From positions 496,001-560,000 of the forward strand of contig CBDAQG010000002.1 in NCBI GenBank assembly GCA_965198995.1: a DNA stretch of 64,000 nt, read 5' to 3'. The position numbers and the translations under genes were made by a program. The notes under the pieces are model-generated. The model had not been told where the DNA came from, searched no databases, and saw only the letters and a list, made by a program, of their open reading frames with translations. Source of the stretch: CAXMMR01 sp965198995. Lineage in GTDB: Bacteria; Pseudomonadota; Alphaproteobacteria; Acetobacterales; Acetobacteraceae. This document shows, piece after piece, positions 17,386 through 27,761 of the stretch (its first letter is position 1; each line of letters starts with the position of its first letter).

Positions 17386-19530
17386 ATGCGTCTTACCGAG
17401 GGCAACCCTTTTCCCCGCGGTGCAACTTGGACCGGCCGGGGCGTGAATTTCGCGCTGTTTTCCGCCTCTGCGACGAAGGTCGAGCTGTGCATCTTCGATG
17501 ATCACGGCGAGACCGAGATCGAGCGCATCGTCATGCCGGAATACACCAACGAGGTGTTCCACGGCTTCCTGCCGGACGCCCGACCCGGAACGATCTATGG
17601 CTGGCGGGTGCACGGCCCCTACGAGCCGGAGAGCGGACATCGGTTCAACCCGAACAAGCTGCTGATCGATCCTTACGCCAAGGCGATGGTCGGACAGCTC
17701 ACGCATGGGCCCGAACTTTTCGGCTACGTGATGGAAAGCGGCGACGACCTGACGTTTGACGAGCGTGACAGCGCGAAGCTGATGCCTAAGGCGCGGGTCA
17801 TCGATCCTGCCTTCACCTGGGGCGAGGACCGGCCGCCGAACACGCCGTGGGCCCGCACGGTGATCTACGAGGCGCATGTCAAGGGCATGACGATGCGTCA
17901 CCCTTCGGTGGCGGAGCCGTTGCGCGGCACCTATCGTGGCCTGGCCAATCCGGACGTGATCAGGCACATGAAGTCGATCGGCGTCACGGCTGTCGAGCTG
18001 TTGCCGACACACATGTTTATCGATGACGACTACCTGGTGCAGAAGGGCCTGGTCAACTATTGGGGCTATAATACGATCAGCTTCTTCAGTCCGGCCCGGC
18101 GCTACGCCAGTGTTCCTGACTTCGCGTTCTCGGAATTCAAGGAGATGGTGAGCCTGTTGCACGCCGAGGGCCTCGAGATCATTCTCGATGTCGTCTACAA
18201 TCACACGGCCGAGGGCAATGAGCGCGGACCGACGCTGTCCTTCAAGGGAATCGACAACGCGTCGTACTACAGGCTGATGCCTGAGCAGCCGCGCTACTAC
18301 ATCAACGACACCGGGACCGGGAACACGGTCAATCTGAGCCACCCCAAGGTCATCCAGATGGTGACGGACAGTCTGCGCCATTGGGTCCTCGACATGCATG
18401 TCGACGGCTTCCGGTTTGACCTCGGCACGATCCTGGCGCGTGAGCCGCATGGCTTTGACCAGCAATCCGGGTTTCTGCGTGCCGTTGGGCAGGACCCGGT
18501 GCTGTCGCGGGTCAAGATGATTGCCGAGCCCTGGGATTGTGGACCGGGCGGCTACCAGGTTGGCGGCTTCCCGCCTGGTTGGGCGGAGTGGAACGATCGC
18601 TATCGTGACACCATGCGCAAGTTCTGGAAGGGCGATGAGGCGACGCTGCCGCAATTTGCCACGCGCCTGACCGGCAGCGCGGATTTCTTCAACCATCACG
18701 GTCGCCCGGGGTGGTCGACGATCAACTTCCTGACCGCGCATGACGGCTTTACCCTCAACGATCTCGTCACGTTCAATGACAAGCACAATGATGCTAACGG
18801 CGAAGACAATCGGGATGGTAACAGCAACAACGAGAGCTGGAATTGCGGCGTCGAGGGTCCGACCGATGACGCCGACATCAACCTGCTGCGCGAGCGCCAG
18901 ATCCGAAACATGCTGGCGACGCTTCTGCTGTCGCGCGGCACGCCGATGATCCTGGCTGGCGATGAGTTTGGCCGGACGCAGCAGGGCAACAACAACGCCT
19001 ACTGTCAGGACAGTGAGATCTCCTGGCTGGACTGGGATATCAAGGGCAAGGGCGAGAGCCTGGTCAGCTTCGTCGGCCGGCTGGCGGCGATCAGGCAGCG
19101 CTACGGCGTGCTTAATCGTCCGCGTTGGTTGACCGCCGAGTGGAACGACGAGCTCGGCATCAAGGATGTGACCTGGCTGACTCCTGTCGGGACCGAGATG
19201 CACTCCGACAACTGGTCAGAGCCCGATGCCCATTGCCTTGGTGTGCTGTTGGATGGCAGGGCACAGGCGACCGGCATCACGCGACGTGGCAGCGACCTGA
19301 CCATTCTCATCATCGTCAACTCGTATCACGACGTCGTCGGCTTCCAGTTGCCGGCGGTGCCGGGCGGGCATGCCTGGACGCGGATCGTCGACACTAATCT
19401 TCCTGACGACGACGCAAGACCGCGCTGCGAGTTCGGCGACAACTACGACATCACGGGTCGCTCGCTGCTGCTGTTCGAGCTAGAGCTGGAGAAGGACTAC
19501 CAGACGGCTCGAAACAATGCGATTTCGTAA
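17386..19530 (+). CDS. glgX: glycogen debranching enzyme GlgX
   Basis: A 714-residue GH13 isoamylase-type enzyme. An N-terminal carbohydrate-binding domain (GATWTGRGVNFALFSA) precedes the catalytic barrel. The barrel shows VVYNHTAE, DGFRFDLGT with the nucleophile Asp, IAEPWD with the acid Glu, and FLTAHDGFTLND. GlgX removes short branches left by glycogen phosphorylase. I start at the ATG giving MRLTEGNPFPRGATW, which matches other GlgX N-termini; a TTG 14 codons upstream is the alternative. No other glycogen gene is in the window. It converges on the udgX-like gene across repeat copy 2. Confidence 0.95.
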   Translation: MRLTEGNPFPRGATWTGRGVNFALFSASATKVELCIFDDHGETEIERIVMPEYTNEVFHGFLPDARPGTIYGWRVHGPYEPESGHRFNPNKLLIDPYAKAMVGQLTHGPELFGYVMESGDDLTFDERDSAKLMPKARVIDPAFTWGEDRPPNTPWARTVIYEAHVKGMTMRHPSVAEPLRGTYRGLANPDVIRHMKSIGVTAVELLPTHMFIDDDYLVQKGLVNYWGYNTISFFSPARRYASVPDFAFSEFKEMVSLLHAEGLEIILDVVYNHTAEGNERGPTLSFKGIDNASYYRLMPEQPRYYINDTGTGNTVNLSHPKVIQMVTDSLRHWVLDMHVDGFRFDLGTILAREPHGFDQQSGFLRAVGQDPVLSRVKMIAEPWDCGPGGYQVGGFPPGWAEWNDRYRDTMRKFWKGDEATLPQFATRLTGSADFFNHHGRPGWSTINFLTAHDGFTLNDLVTFNDKHNDANGEDNRDGNSNNESWNCGVEGPTDDADINLLRERQIRNMLATLLLSRGTPMILAGDEFGRTQQGNNNAYCQDSEISWLDWDIKGKGESLVSFVGRLAAIRQRYGVLNRPRWLTAEWNDELGIKDVTWLTPVGTEMHSDNWSEPDAHCLGVLLDGRAQATGITRRGSDLTILIIVNSYHDVVGFQLPAVPGGHAWTRIVDTNLPDDDARPRCEFGDNYDITGRSLLLFELELEKDYQTARNNAIS

Positions 19531-19536
19531 TTAGCG

Positions 19537-19757
19537 AAGGCAAGGCAAGGCAAGGCAAGGGGCTTTGCTTCTTGACCCTACCAAAGCCGAGGCTTTGGAA
19601 ACAGTTACTTAAGAAAGTGTCTTTCAAGTCGTCAGGCGAAGAGCGCATCCACTGAAAATGCTGCGCAACCCAAACGGAGCTTGCCGACCATAATTTGCAA
19701 AATGATGGGGGTCTGGGGCCTCAGGCCCCAGCGGGTCGAGGGCAGAGCCCTCGCCTT
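19537..19757. repeat. bipartite double-hairpin repeat, copy 2, with CAAGG tandem run
   Basis: It begins with a CAAGG pentamer tandem run (19537-19560). Then come a GGGGCTTTGCTTC hairpin remnant, an ACCC linker and the stem CCAAAGCC/GGCTTTGG (19581-19598). After about 110 bases the second module follows: CTGGGGCCTCAGGCCCCAG (19713-19731) and GAGGGCAGAGCCCTC (19738-19752). It fills the 258-base gap between the convergent glgX and uracil-DNA-glycosylase genes, where no gene is seen. It probably acts as a bidirectional terminator. Confidence 0.8.
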
Positions 19758-19788
19758 GCTTGCCGCTCCAACCCCTATCTCTCTAACG

Positions 19789-21221
<1,433 letters not shown>

Positions 21222-21225
<4 letters not shown>

Positions 21226-22451
21226 AGCAGCGCGAGCTGAGCCGGTTTGACGAGGCGGGACACGAGCAGGGTGCTGTCCAGCGTGCCGCGCGGTTGATGG
21301 TCGGCGGCCACGATGAAGGGGCTGATCTTGCCGAGCGGCAGGCGCAGGCGGCCCAGATCCTCCAGGCGGAGGAGGCGATGACGGCGAGCGAGCAGGAGGC
21401 GGTCGACGGTCTTCACGCCGAGGCCGGGCACCCGCAACAGGCTTTCACGCGGGGCGAGATTGATGTCGACGGGAAACGCCTCGCGATGGGCCAAAGCCCA
21501 GGCGAGCTTTGGGTCCATCTCGAGCGGCATGTTGCCGACGGCGTCGGTGGTCAGCTCCTGGCCGGCGAAGCCGTAGAACCTGATCAGCCAGTCGGCCTGG
21601 TAGAGACGATGCTCGCGCAGCAGCGGCGCTGGTCGCGGCGGCAGTACTGCGGAGGCGTCCGGGATCGGGCTGAAGGCTGAGTAGTAGACGCGTCGTAGGC
21701 CATAGCTGCTGTACAGGTTGCTCGACATCGACAGGATGGTTCGATCAGAGCTCTCGTCGGCGCCGATGATGACCTGCGTGCTTTGACCGGCCGGCGCAAA
21801 ACGCGGCGGCTTCGACTTGGTCGACGCCTTTTGCGCGGCACGGCTCTCATCGATGCGCAGCCGCATACGCCCCATGCTGCGGCGAATGCCGATCAGATCT
21901 TTCTCCGGCGCCAGCGCGTCAAGGCCTTGCTGCGTTGGCAGCTCGACGTTGATGCTGAGGCGGTCGGCGTAGAGTCCGGCCTCGGCGAGCAAGGCGGGGT
22001 CGGCATCCGGTATGGTTTTGAGGTGGATGTAGCCTCTAAAGCCGTGGGTCTCGCGCAGGATGCGGGCGACGGCGACAACGCGCTCCATCGTGTAGTCGGG
22101 ATTGCGGATGATCCCGGAGCTGAGGAACAGGCCCTCGATGCAGTTGCGACGATAGAAGCCCAGGGTCAGGGTGACGATCTCGTCGACGGTGAAACGGGCT
22201 CTTCGCACGTTCGAACTGCGCCGGTTGATGCAGTAGACGCAGTCGTACATGCAGAAATTAGTGAGCAGTATCTTGAGCAGCGAGATGCAGCGGCCGTCTG
22301 GCGCATAGGCGTGGCAGATGCCCATGCCCTCAGTGCTGCCGATACCTGTTGTCGCACCTCGCGAGGAACGCTGCTCAGTGCCGCTCGAGGCGCAGGACGC
22401 ATCATATTTGGCGGCGTCGGCCAGGATCTCGAGTTTTTCGATGAGCTCCAT
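21222..22451 (-). CDS. putative DNA modification/repair radical SAM protein
   Basis: A 409-residue radical-SAM enzyme with the cluster motif C-x3-C-x2-C (Cys67, Cys71, Cys74) in TNFCMYDCVYCINRR. A helix-hairpin-helix DNA-binding element, LLRVPGLGVKTVDRLLLARR, lies near residues 355-375. This combination, next to a DUF4130-UDG protein, is the known but uncharacterised UDG-linked radical-SAM family. The substrate is probably a damaged or modified base, but that is inference. It is translated first and overlaps the udgX-like gene by four bases, so the two should be made in fixed ratio. No LexA-type site is evident upstream. Confidence 0.88.
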
Positions 22452-22495
22452 GCGGTCCTACTAAGACGCCTGCCAGGAGAACGAAGAGCGCATCG

Positions 22496-23329
22496 TTAGA
22501 TCGCGAAGTCCGGCGCCGGCAAGGACTGATCCATCGTCAAGGCCGGCATCGTGGTGTGCCGGGTGCCGACGACGCGCGCCGGATTGCCGACCACCGTGGT
22601 GAACGAGTGCACCGTCTCGAGCACGATGCTGCCGGCGCCGATCTTCGCACCCTGGCCGATCTCGATGGCGCCGAGGATTTTGGCGCCGGCCCCGATCAGC
22701 ACGCCGCGCCGAACCTTCGGGTGACGATCGCCGACCGCCTTGCCCGTGCCGCCAAGGGTCACGCCCTGTAAGATAGAGACGTCATCCTCGATGACGGCCG
22801 TTTCGCCGATGACAATGCCGGTTCCATGGTCAAGCAGTATGCCCTGGCCGAGCGTGGCGGCGGGATGAATATCGACGGCGAACACGTCCGACGAGCGGCC
22901 CTGCAGGTGCAGCGCCAGGTGGATCCGCCCTCTGCTCCACAGATGGTGCGCGAAGCGATAGGTCTGCAGAGCGTGGAAGCCCTTGAAAAAGAGAAAGGGC
23001 GTAAGAAGGTCGGGACAGGCGGGGTCACGGTCGCGGATCGCTGCGATGTCGGCCATTGCCGAGGCGCAGATGGCTGGCTGCTCGCGCATCGCCTCGACAA
23101 ACAGCGTCGCCAGGCTGCCGGCGGAGATGGCGTGGTCGGCAAGCTTGCGCGACACGATGCGAGCGAGCGCTGCAGGAAAGTCCGAATGGCGCAGGACGGC
23201 GTCGCAGACCGCCTCGGCCATCAGCCGGTCACGCTCGACGGCAGCGATCCCGGCTTCGCGGATGGCGGCCCACAGCTCATGAGCATCGGTGACGACCGCC
23301 GCTTCGGCGCAGAAGGCAACCTCAGGCAT
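22496..23329 (-). CDS. cysE: serine O-acetyltransferase
   Basis: A 277-residue CysE. The N-terminal helical domain contains DRDPACPDLLTPFLFFKGFHALQTYR. The left-handed beta-helix hexapeptide domain contains DIHPAATLGQGILLDHGTGIVIGETAVIEDDVSI, with the catalytic Asp/His pair. It makes O-acetylserine, the precursor for cysteine synthesis. The C-terminus is long enough to reach the active site for cysteine feedback inhibition. Its ATG overlaps the end of the upstream flavin hydroxylase gene by eight bases, so the genes are co-transcribed, though I see no metabolic link. Confidence 0.95.
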   Translation of the reverse strand: MPEVAFCAEAAVVTDAHELWAAIREAGIAAVERDRLMAEAVCDAVLRHSDFPAALARIVSRKLADHAISAGSLATLFVEAMREQPAICASAMADIAAIRDRDPACPDLLTPFLFFKGFHALQTYRFAHHLWSRGRIHLALHLQGRSSDVFAVDIHPAATLGQGILLDHGTGIVIGETAVIEDDVSILQGVTLGGTGKAVGDRHPKVRRGVLIGAGAKILGAIEIGQGAKIGAGSIVLETVHSFTTVVGNPARVVGTRHTTMPALTMDQSLPAPDFAI

Positions 23330-24563
23330 TGCTTGCTCCCGTAACCCCCATGGCAGTGCGCATGAAGCGGCGCTTCAGCCCGTGCAGGCCGTTGACGGCG
23401 CTGATCCCGGCGTCGCGGCCGGCTCGCAGCACCGCATTGTCGCTGCTAAACAATCGGTCGAGGGCGTCGGTTGCCACCAGCATAGCCATGTTATCGGCGC
23501 GTCGTCGGCGCTGATAGTCCGCCAGCAACCTGGTACTACCAAGATCCACACCCTCGGACGCCGCTGGGACCAGAATGGACGCGAGCGCCTCGACGTCGCG
23601 AAAGCCGAGGTTCAGGCCTTGTCCGGCGATGGGATGGATGCCGTGTGCGGCGTCTCCGATCAGGGCGAGGCGAGTGGCGACGTAGCGATGGGCATGCAGC
23701 GCGCCGAGAGGATAGCTCCAGCGCCGGCCAACCGGCCGGATGGCACCGAGATGTCCGCCCAGGCGGCGGGCGATCTCGCGGGCGAACACCGCATCGTCTA
23801 GCCGCAGCAGACGCTCGGCAAGCGGCGTGCGCTCCGTCCAGACGATGGCGGAGAGGTTCGGCTTGCCGTCGGAGGGCGCCATCGGCAGTTGTGCAAAGGG
23901 GCCGCCCGGCAGAAAGTGCTCCAGGGCGGTTTGCTGGTGCGGACGCTCATGCGTGATGGCGGTGACGATCCCGGTCTGATCGTAGGGCGCGCGGGTGACC
24001 GCGATGCCAGCCTCGTCTCGAGTTCGGCTGTCGCGACCATCGGCTGCCACAACGAGTTCCGCCGCGATGGATCGGCCGTCCGAGAGACGGATGTGCGCGC
24101 GGCTTTGGTGGTTGTCGATCCCCACCACCCGCGCTGGCGCGAGGACGGTGATGCTGGGGGAGGCATGCAGTTGTGTGTTCAAGGCGACGCGCAGGCTGCG
24201 CGCCTCCATCATCCAGCCGACCGGGCCGGTCTCGGCGTCGCGGTGGTCGAAATGCAGGTGCAGTCTGGAGGCCCGGCGACCAACACGGCCATCCGAGACC
24301 CTGATGTTCATGATCGGGCCGGCGGGCATCGGCAGGGCGTGCCACACGCCGGCGGCTTCGAGCACCGCGCGCGAGCCGGCCGCAATCGCAAAGGCGCGCC
24401 CGTCAAAGTCCGGATGCTCCAGCGGCGGCAGTGCCACCCGATCGACCACGGCTACCCTGAGCCCGGCCGCCGCAAGACGACAGGCCAGGGTTGCTCCCAC
24501 CGGGCCGGCACCGACTACGCAGATGTCGGCAGACAGGATGGAGGTCGATCCGGCGTCGCTCAT
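23322..24563 (-). CDS. UbiH/COQ6-family FAD-dependent hydroxylase
   Basis: A 413-residue flavoprotein monooxygenase. The FAD motif VVGAGPVGATLACRLAAAGLRVAVVDR lies near residues 16-42. GDAAHGIHPIAGQGLNLGFRD, in the last third, is the second FAD motif of the ubiquinone-hydroxylase family. Such enzymes add ring hydroxyls during ubiquinone synthesis. Whether this is UbiH, UbiF, UbiI or UbiL cannot be decided here. ubiA is at about 49 kb. The gene is divergent from glnK, with an NtrC-like site about 20 bases upstream of its start. Confidence 0.88.
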   Translation of the reverse strand: MSDAGSTSILSADICVVGAGPVGATLACRLAAAGLRVAVVDRVALPPLEHPDFDGRAFAIAAGSRAVLEAAGVWHALPMPAGPIMNIRVSDGRVGRRASRLHLHFDHRDAETGPVGWMMEARSLRVALNTQLHASPSITVLAPARVVGIDNHQSRAHIRLSDGRSIAAELVVAADGRDSRTRDEAGIAVTRAPYDQTGIVTAITHERPHQQTALEHFLPGGPFAQLPMAPSDGKPNLSAIVWTERTPLAERLLRLDDAVFAREIARRLGGHLGAIRPVGRRWSYPLGALHAHRYVATRLALIGDAAHGIHPIAGQGLNLGFRDVEALASILVPAASEGVDLGSTRLLADYQRRRRADNMAMLVATDALDRLFSSDNAVLRAGRDAGISAVNGLHGLKRRFMRTAMGVTGASNA

Positions 24564-24580
24564 TCATACTGATGTAAGAC

Positions 24581-24597
24581 TGCACAAACACTGTGCA
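24581..24597. promoter_or_regulatory. NtrC-type binding site upstream of glnK-amtB
   Basis: TGCACAAACACTGTGCA is a perfect TGCAC-N7-GTGCA palindrome, the consensus form of NtrC sites such as those at E. coli glnA. It lies about 160 bases upstream of glnK, as expected for an enhancer-binding activator. NtrC control of glnK-amtB is well established in proteobacteria. The site is also close to the divergent flavin hydroxylase start and could affect that gene. Confidence 0.75.
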
Positions 24598-24658
24598 ATC
24601 CCGATCATCGCTCCCACGGCGGCGGACGTGGGGGTCGTTGTAGTTGCGGGATCGGCAC

Positions 24659-24672
24659 GGTTTCAGGCTTGC
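24659..24672 (+). promoter_or_regulatory. candidate sigma-54 -24/-12 promoter for glnK
   Basis: A GG-N10-GC arrangement with TTGC at 24669-24672 fits the -12 element. The -24 half (CGGTTTC) is a weak match to TGGCAC. Position is reasonable: about 60 bases downstream of the NtrC-type site and 85 bases upstream of the glnK ATG. An overlapping GGCACG with wrong spacing makes the assignment uncertain. Confidence 0.35.
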
Positions 24673-24757
24673 GGGCCGCAGGCAGGCTGGTCGGCATGCT
24701 TCTTGAAGGCAGCCGCCCAGCTCCCTCAGACCCGAGGGGCGGGGAGAGGATGCTGGG

Positions 24758-25096
24758 ATGAAGCTCGTGATGGCTATCATCAAGCCCTTCAAGCTTGATG
24801 ATGTGCGTGAAGCACTCACGCCACTCGGCGTGCAGGGGCTCACCGTGTCAGAGGTGAAGGGGTTCGGGCGGCAGAAGGGCCAGACGGAGATCTACCGCGG
24901 CGCGGAGTACCATGTGAGCTTCCTGCCTAAGGTGAAGGTCGAGGTGGCGGTGCAACTGGAGCAGGTCGAGCAGGTCGTGGAGGCCATCATGCGTTCGGCG
25001 CACACGGGCAAGATCGGCGATGGCAAGATATTCGTGCTGGACATCGAGCGCGCCGTGCGCATCCGCACTGGCGAGTTGAATGAGGCCGCGCTGTGA
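24758..25096 (+). CDS. glnK: PII nitrogen regulatory protein
   Basis: A 112-residue PII protein of standard length. The T-loop GRQKGQTEIYRGAEYHVSFLPK holds Tyr51, the uridylylation site, and Tyr46. The B-loop TGKIGDGKIFV and C-terminal RIRTGE are complete. PII senses 2-oxoglutarate and ATP/ADP and controls nitrogen genes and ammonium uptake. Because it directly precedes amtB, it is probably GlnK rather than GlnB, and should bind the AmtB pore when nitrogen is plentiful. The ATG is preceded by GGGGAGAGGA. Confidence 0.95.
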   Translation: MKLVMAIIKPFKLDDVREALTPLGVQGLTVSEVKGFGRQKGQTEIYRGAEYHVSFLPKVKVEVAVQLEQVEQVVEAIMRSAHTGKIGDGKIFVLDIERAVRIRTGELNEAAL

Positions 25097-25107
25097 GAGG
25101 ATCGGAG

Positions 25108-26508
25108 ATGAGGAGCTACCGCCTGGGGACGCTCGGCCTGTCGGTGTCCCTGCTGTTGCTAAGCGCGCTGCCGGCGCTGGCTCAGGCGCCGACGAGCGCC
25201 ACGCCCCCGGTGGCTGCAGCGCAGACTGCGGCCGCTGCCGCCAAGCTCGACAGCGGCGACACCGCCTGGATGCTGACCAGCACCGCGCTGGTGCTGATGA
25301 TGACGATCCCGGGGCTGGCGTTGTTCTATGCCGGGATGGTGCGCAAGAAGAACATCCTCGCCACCGTCATGCAGTCGTTCGCAATCTGCAGCCTGATCAC
25401 CATCGTCTGGATGGTGTGCGGCTACAGCCTCGCCTTTACTAATGGCAATCCGTATGTTGGCGACCTGTCGCGCTTCATGCTGAACGGGATCGGGGCCGGC
25501 ATTAGCAAGGGGAACGACGTGCCGTTTGTGCTTGGCGCCGGCAGCGCCAACGCGACGACAACGACGATCCCCGAGACGGTCTACATGATGTTCCAGATGA
25601 CGTTCGCGATCATCACGCCGGCGCTGATCGCCGGTGCCTTCGCCGACCGGATGAAGTTCTCCGCCATGTGCATCTTCATGGTGCTGTGGTCGATCCTGGT
25701 CTACTGCCCGATCGCGCATGGCGTATGGAGCGCCACCGGCTGGATCGGGCTGTTTGGCGCCATTGACTTTGCCGGCGGCACCGTCGTGCACATCAATGCT
25801 GGCGTTGCCGGGCTGGTCTGTGCGCTCGTTCTCGGCAAGCGCGTCGGTTATGGCCACGACAACATGTCGCCGTACAATCTTACTTATGCCGTGATCGGCG
25901 CCTCGTTGCTCTGGGTCGGCTGGTTTGGCTTTAATGCCGGCTCCGCCGTCGGGGCGAACGGGCGCGCCGGCATGGCGATGGCGGTGACGCAGATCGCAAC
26001 CGCTGGGGCAGCCGTGGCGTGGATGTTCGTGGAGTGGATGGCCAAGGGCAAGCCGTCCGTGCTGGGCATCATCTCGGGCGCGGTCGCGGGCTTGGTCGCG
26101 ATCACGCCGGCCTCGGGCTTCGTGCTGCCAGGAGCGGGGCTCATCATCGGCATCGCCGCCGGCGTCATCTGCTATTGGTCCGCGACCAGCCTGAAGCACA
26201 TGCTCGGCTACGACGACAGCCTTGATACCTTCGGCGTGCATGGCATTGGCGGGATCGTCGGAGCGCTGCTCACCGGGGTTTTTGCCTATGGGCCGCTTTC
26301 GGCGACCGATGCCAACCCGATGGGGACGGTGGGTGGCCTCGCGCAGTTCATCATCCAGTGCAAAGCGGTCGCGATCACGCTGATTTGGAGCGGCGGCGTC
26401 TCGTTTCTGCTGCTCAAGCTGATCGAGCTGACGATCGGTATTCGCGTCACGCGTGACGAGGAGATTGAAGGCCTTGACGTCGTCCTTCACGGCGAGCAGC
26501 TCGGCTAG
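25108..26508 (+). CDS. amtB: ammonium transporter
   Basis: A 466-residue Amt channel with a cleaved signal peptide (RLGTLGLSVSLLLLSALPALAQA) followed by about 11 membrane helices. Conserved features include MTIPGLALFYAGMVRKKN, the DFAGGTVVHINAGVAGLV segment with the first pore His, and DTFGVHGIGGIVGALLTG with the second pore His. It conducts ammonium, gated by the PII protein encoded just upstream. I chose the ATG with AGAGGA upstream. A GTG at 25093 would form a GTGA overlap with the glnK stop, like other junctions here, and would add five residues. Confidence 0.95.
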   Translation: MRSYRLGTLGLSVSLLLLSALPALAQAPTSATPPVAAAQTAAAAAKLDSGDTAWMLTSTALVLMMTIPGLALFYAGMVRKKNILATVMQSFAICSLITIVWMVCGYSLAFTNGNPYVGDLSRFMLNGIGAGISKGNDVPFVLGAGSANATTTTIPETVYMMFQMTFAIITPALIAGAFADRMKFSAMCIFMVLWSILVYCPIAHGVWSATGWIGLFGAIDFAGGTVVHINAGVAGLVCALVLGKRVGYGHDNMSPYNLTYAVIGASLLWVGWFGFNAGSAVGANGRAGMAMAVTQIATAGAAVAWMFVEWMAKGKPSVLGIISGAVAGLVAITPASGFVLPGAGLIIGIAAGVICYWSATSLKHMLGYDDSLDTFGVHGIGGIVGALLTGVFAYGPLSATDANPMGTVGGLAQFIIQCKAVAITLIWSGGVSFLLLKLIELTIGIRVTRDEEIEGLDVVLHGEQLG

Positions 26509-26552
26509 CGCAGTATCGGAGCGGGCAGGTGTCTATCTTGACACTCTGTTTG

Positions 26553-26692
26553 AAGGCAAGGCAAGGGGCTTTGCCCCTTGACCCCACCAAAGCCGCGGCT
26601 TTGGAAACATCTAGTTAGGAATTGTGGCTTAAGGCCCCCGGATGCGGGTCTGGAGCGTTAGGCGCCATCGGGTCAAGGGTAGATCCCTTGTC
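26553..26692. repeat. bipartite double-hairpin repeat, copy 3
   Basis: A short CAAGG run leads into CAAGGGGCTTTGCCCCTTG (26562-26580), an ACCCCA linker and CCAAAGCC/GGCTTTGG (26587-26604). About 45 bases later come an imperfect CTGGAGCG/GGCGCCA hairpin and CAAGGGTAGATCCCTTG (26674-26690). This is the clearest copy of the first module. It lies between the convergent amtB and SGNH-like genes, and the 209-base gap shows no gene. Confidence 0.8.
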
Positions 26693-26717
26693 GCTTTCCT
26701 CCTCATCAGCGGAGACG

Positions 26718-27761
26718 CTATGGCTGCCGCAGGATTTGATAGTACGGCGAGGTTTGGACGTCACCAGAGAGCACGCGTCCAAACGCGAGCATCATCCGGT
26801 TCGCTACATCGACGCGGTAATGCAAGGGATCCCAGTACTCCGACCGGTCGCGGGTGATTGCGTCGGGAATCATGAAGTCGACGACGCTGGTGTTTGGCTT
26901 GCCGTCGACGACCCGCAGGATGTCCGTCTTGCAACGTGCCCAGCGCCGGGCGAGCTCGCTGCCTGGTGTGCCCTGCTGCTCGGCCGTGATGGGCGGGAAG
27001 AACAGAAGCTTGCGAGTTTGTGGCTTTGTCGCCGCCAGATCGTCCGCCAGCAGGGCGCTGGTGGCGAATGTCAGCGGCGCATCGGTGGCGCGGGTTGCGT
27101 CCGGCGGGCCCCAGGAGCGGAAGATCTTGGCCACGCGAGCGGGATCGTAGCGGTCGTCAGGCGGCAGGAAGTCGGTGTAGCCGTCACGTCCGTATTGCGG
27201 ATGCTTGAGGCCGATCAGGACGGCGAGTTGGTTGGCTGCTTCCTGGACTGCGTAGAGACTGAGAATGTGGGCATAGCCCTGATAGGGGGAACCTCCATAC
27301 ATCCAGCCGGGGAATGGCCGTGCGATCTCCTCGATCGGCACGTTCGGGTGGCACCAGGACGCATCGAGGCCGATCAGGATGAGCTTCGGCGCAGGATGAT
27401 GATGCAGATAGAGCATCAGCATTTGGCTCTGCTCCCAGGCGGTGGCGCTGTTCATGGCCAGGTTGGCCAAGCGCACGCCAAGCAGCGGGTCCAGCTGGTC
27501 TGGTCGCATCAGCCGCGCGGTGGAGGTGCCGATGAGGACTGCGTCGAAGCGGCTTTCACGCGCCAGCGCCGGGAACGAGAAGCGAGCGTTCGTCGAGATC
27601 GGCACCCGTGCGAGCGGCGGCGACAACGGCAGCACGTTCCAGGGATCGACGACGGCAACGAAGGCGAAGGCGGCCGCGGTTGTCGCGGCGGCGGTCAGCA
27701 CCATCGTCGTGACGAAGCGCCGCCACGCTGACGGCTTAGAAGCGGAAGTAGATAAAGGCAT
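26718..27761 (-). CDS. membrane-anchored SGNH-hydrolase-like protein, partner of the MBOAT acyltransferase
   Basis: A 347-residue protein with one N-terminal membrane segment (about residues 14-38) and the rest probably periplasmic. IGTSTARL contains a possible nucleophile, Ser80, and DPLHYR near the C-terminus (Asp311, His314) resembles the SGNH-fold Asp-x-x-His block. Such proteins work with MBOAT acyltransferases to place acetyl groups on exported polysaccharide, as AlgX/AlgJ do with AlgI. I start at the ATG 26 bases inside the MBOAT gene's 3' end. Longer upstream reading would be out-of-frame MBOAT sequence. The family assignment is inferred. Confidence 0.72.
   Translation of the reverse strand: MPLSTSASKPSAWRRFVTTMVLTAAATTAAAFAFVAVVDPWNVLPLSPPLARVPISTNARFSFPALARESRFDAVLIGTSTARLMRPDQLDPLLGVRLANLAMNSATAWEQSQMLMLYLHHHPAPKLILIGLDASWCHPNVPIEEIARPFPGWMYGGSPYQGYAHILSLYAVQEAANQLAVLIGLKHPQYGRDGYTDFLPPDDRYDPARVAKIFRSWGPPDATRATDAPLTFATSALLADDLAATKPQTRKLLFFPPITAEQQGTPGSELARRWARCKTDILRVVDGKPNTSVVDFMIPDAITRDRSEYWDPLHYRVDVANRMMLAFGRVLSGDVQTSPYYQILRQP

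Noticed and set aside
19537..19560. CAAGG tandem repeat considered as CRISPR-like or phase-variable tract
   Set aside because: The five-base units have no spacers and lie outside any gene, at the edge of a hairpin repeat. It is a simple tandem expansion.
25159..26490. 443-codon minus-strand frame opposite amtB
   Set aside because: His/Asp/Arg/Gln-rich shadow sequence. AmtB on the plus strand accounts for the region.
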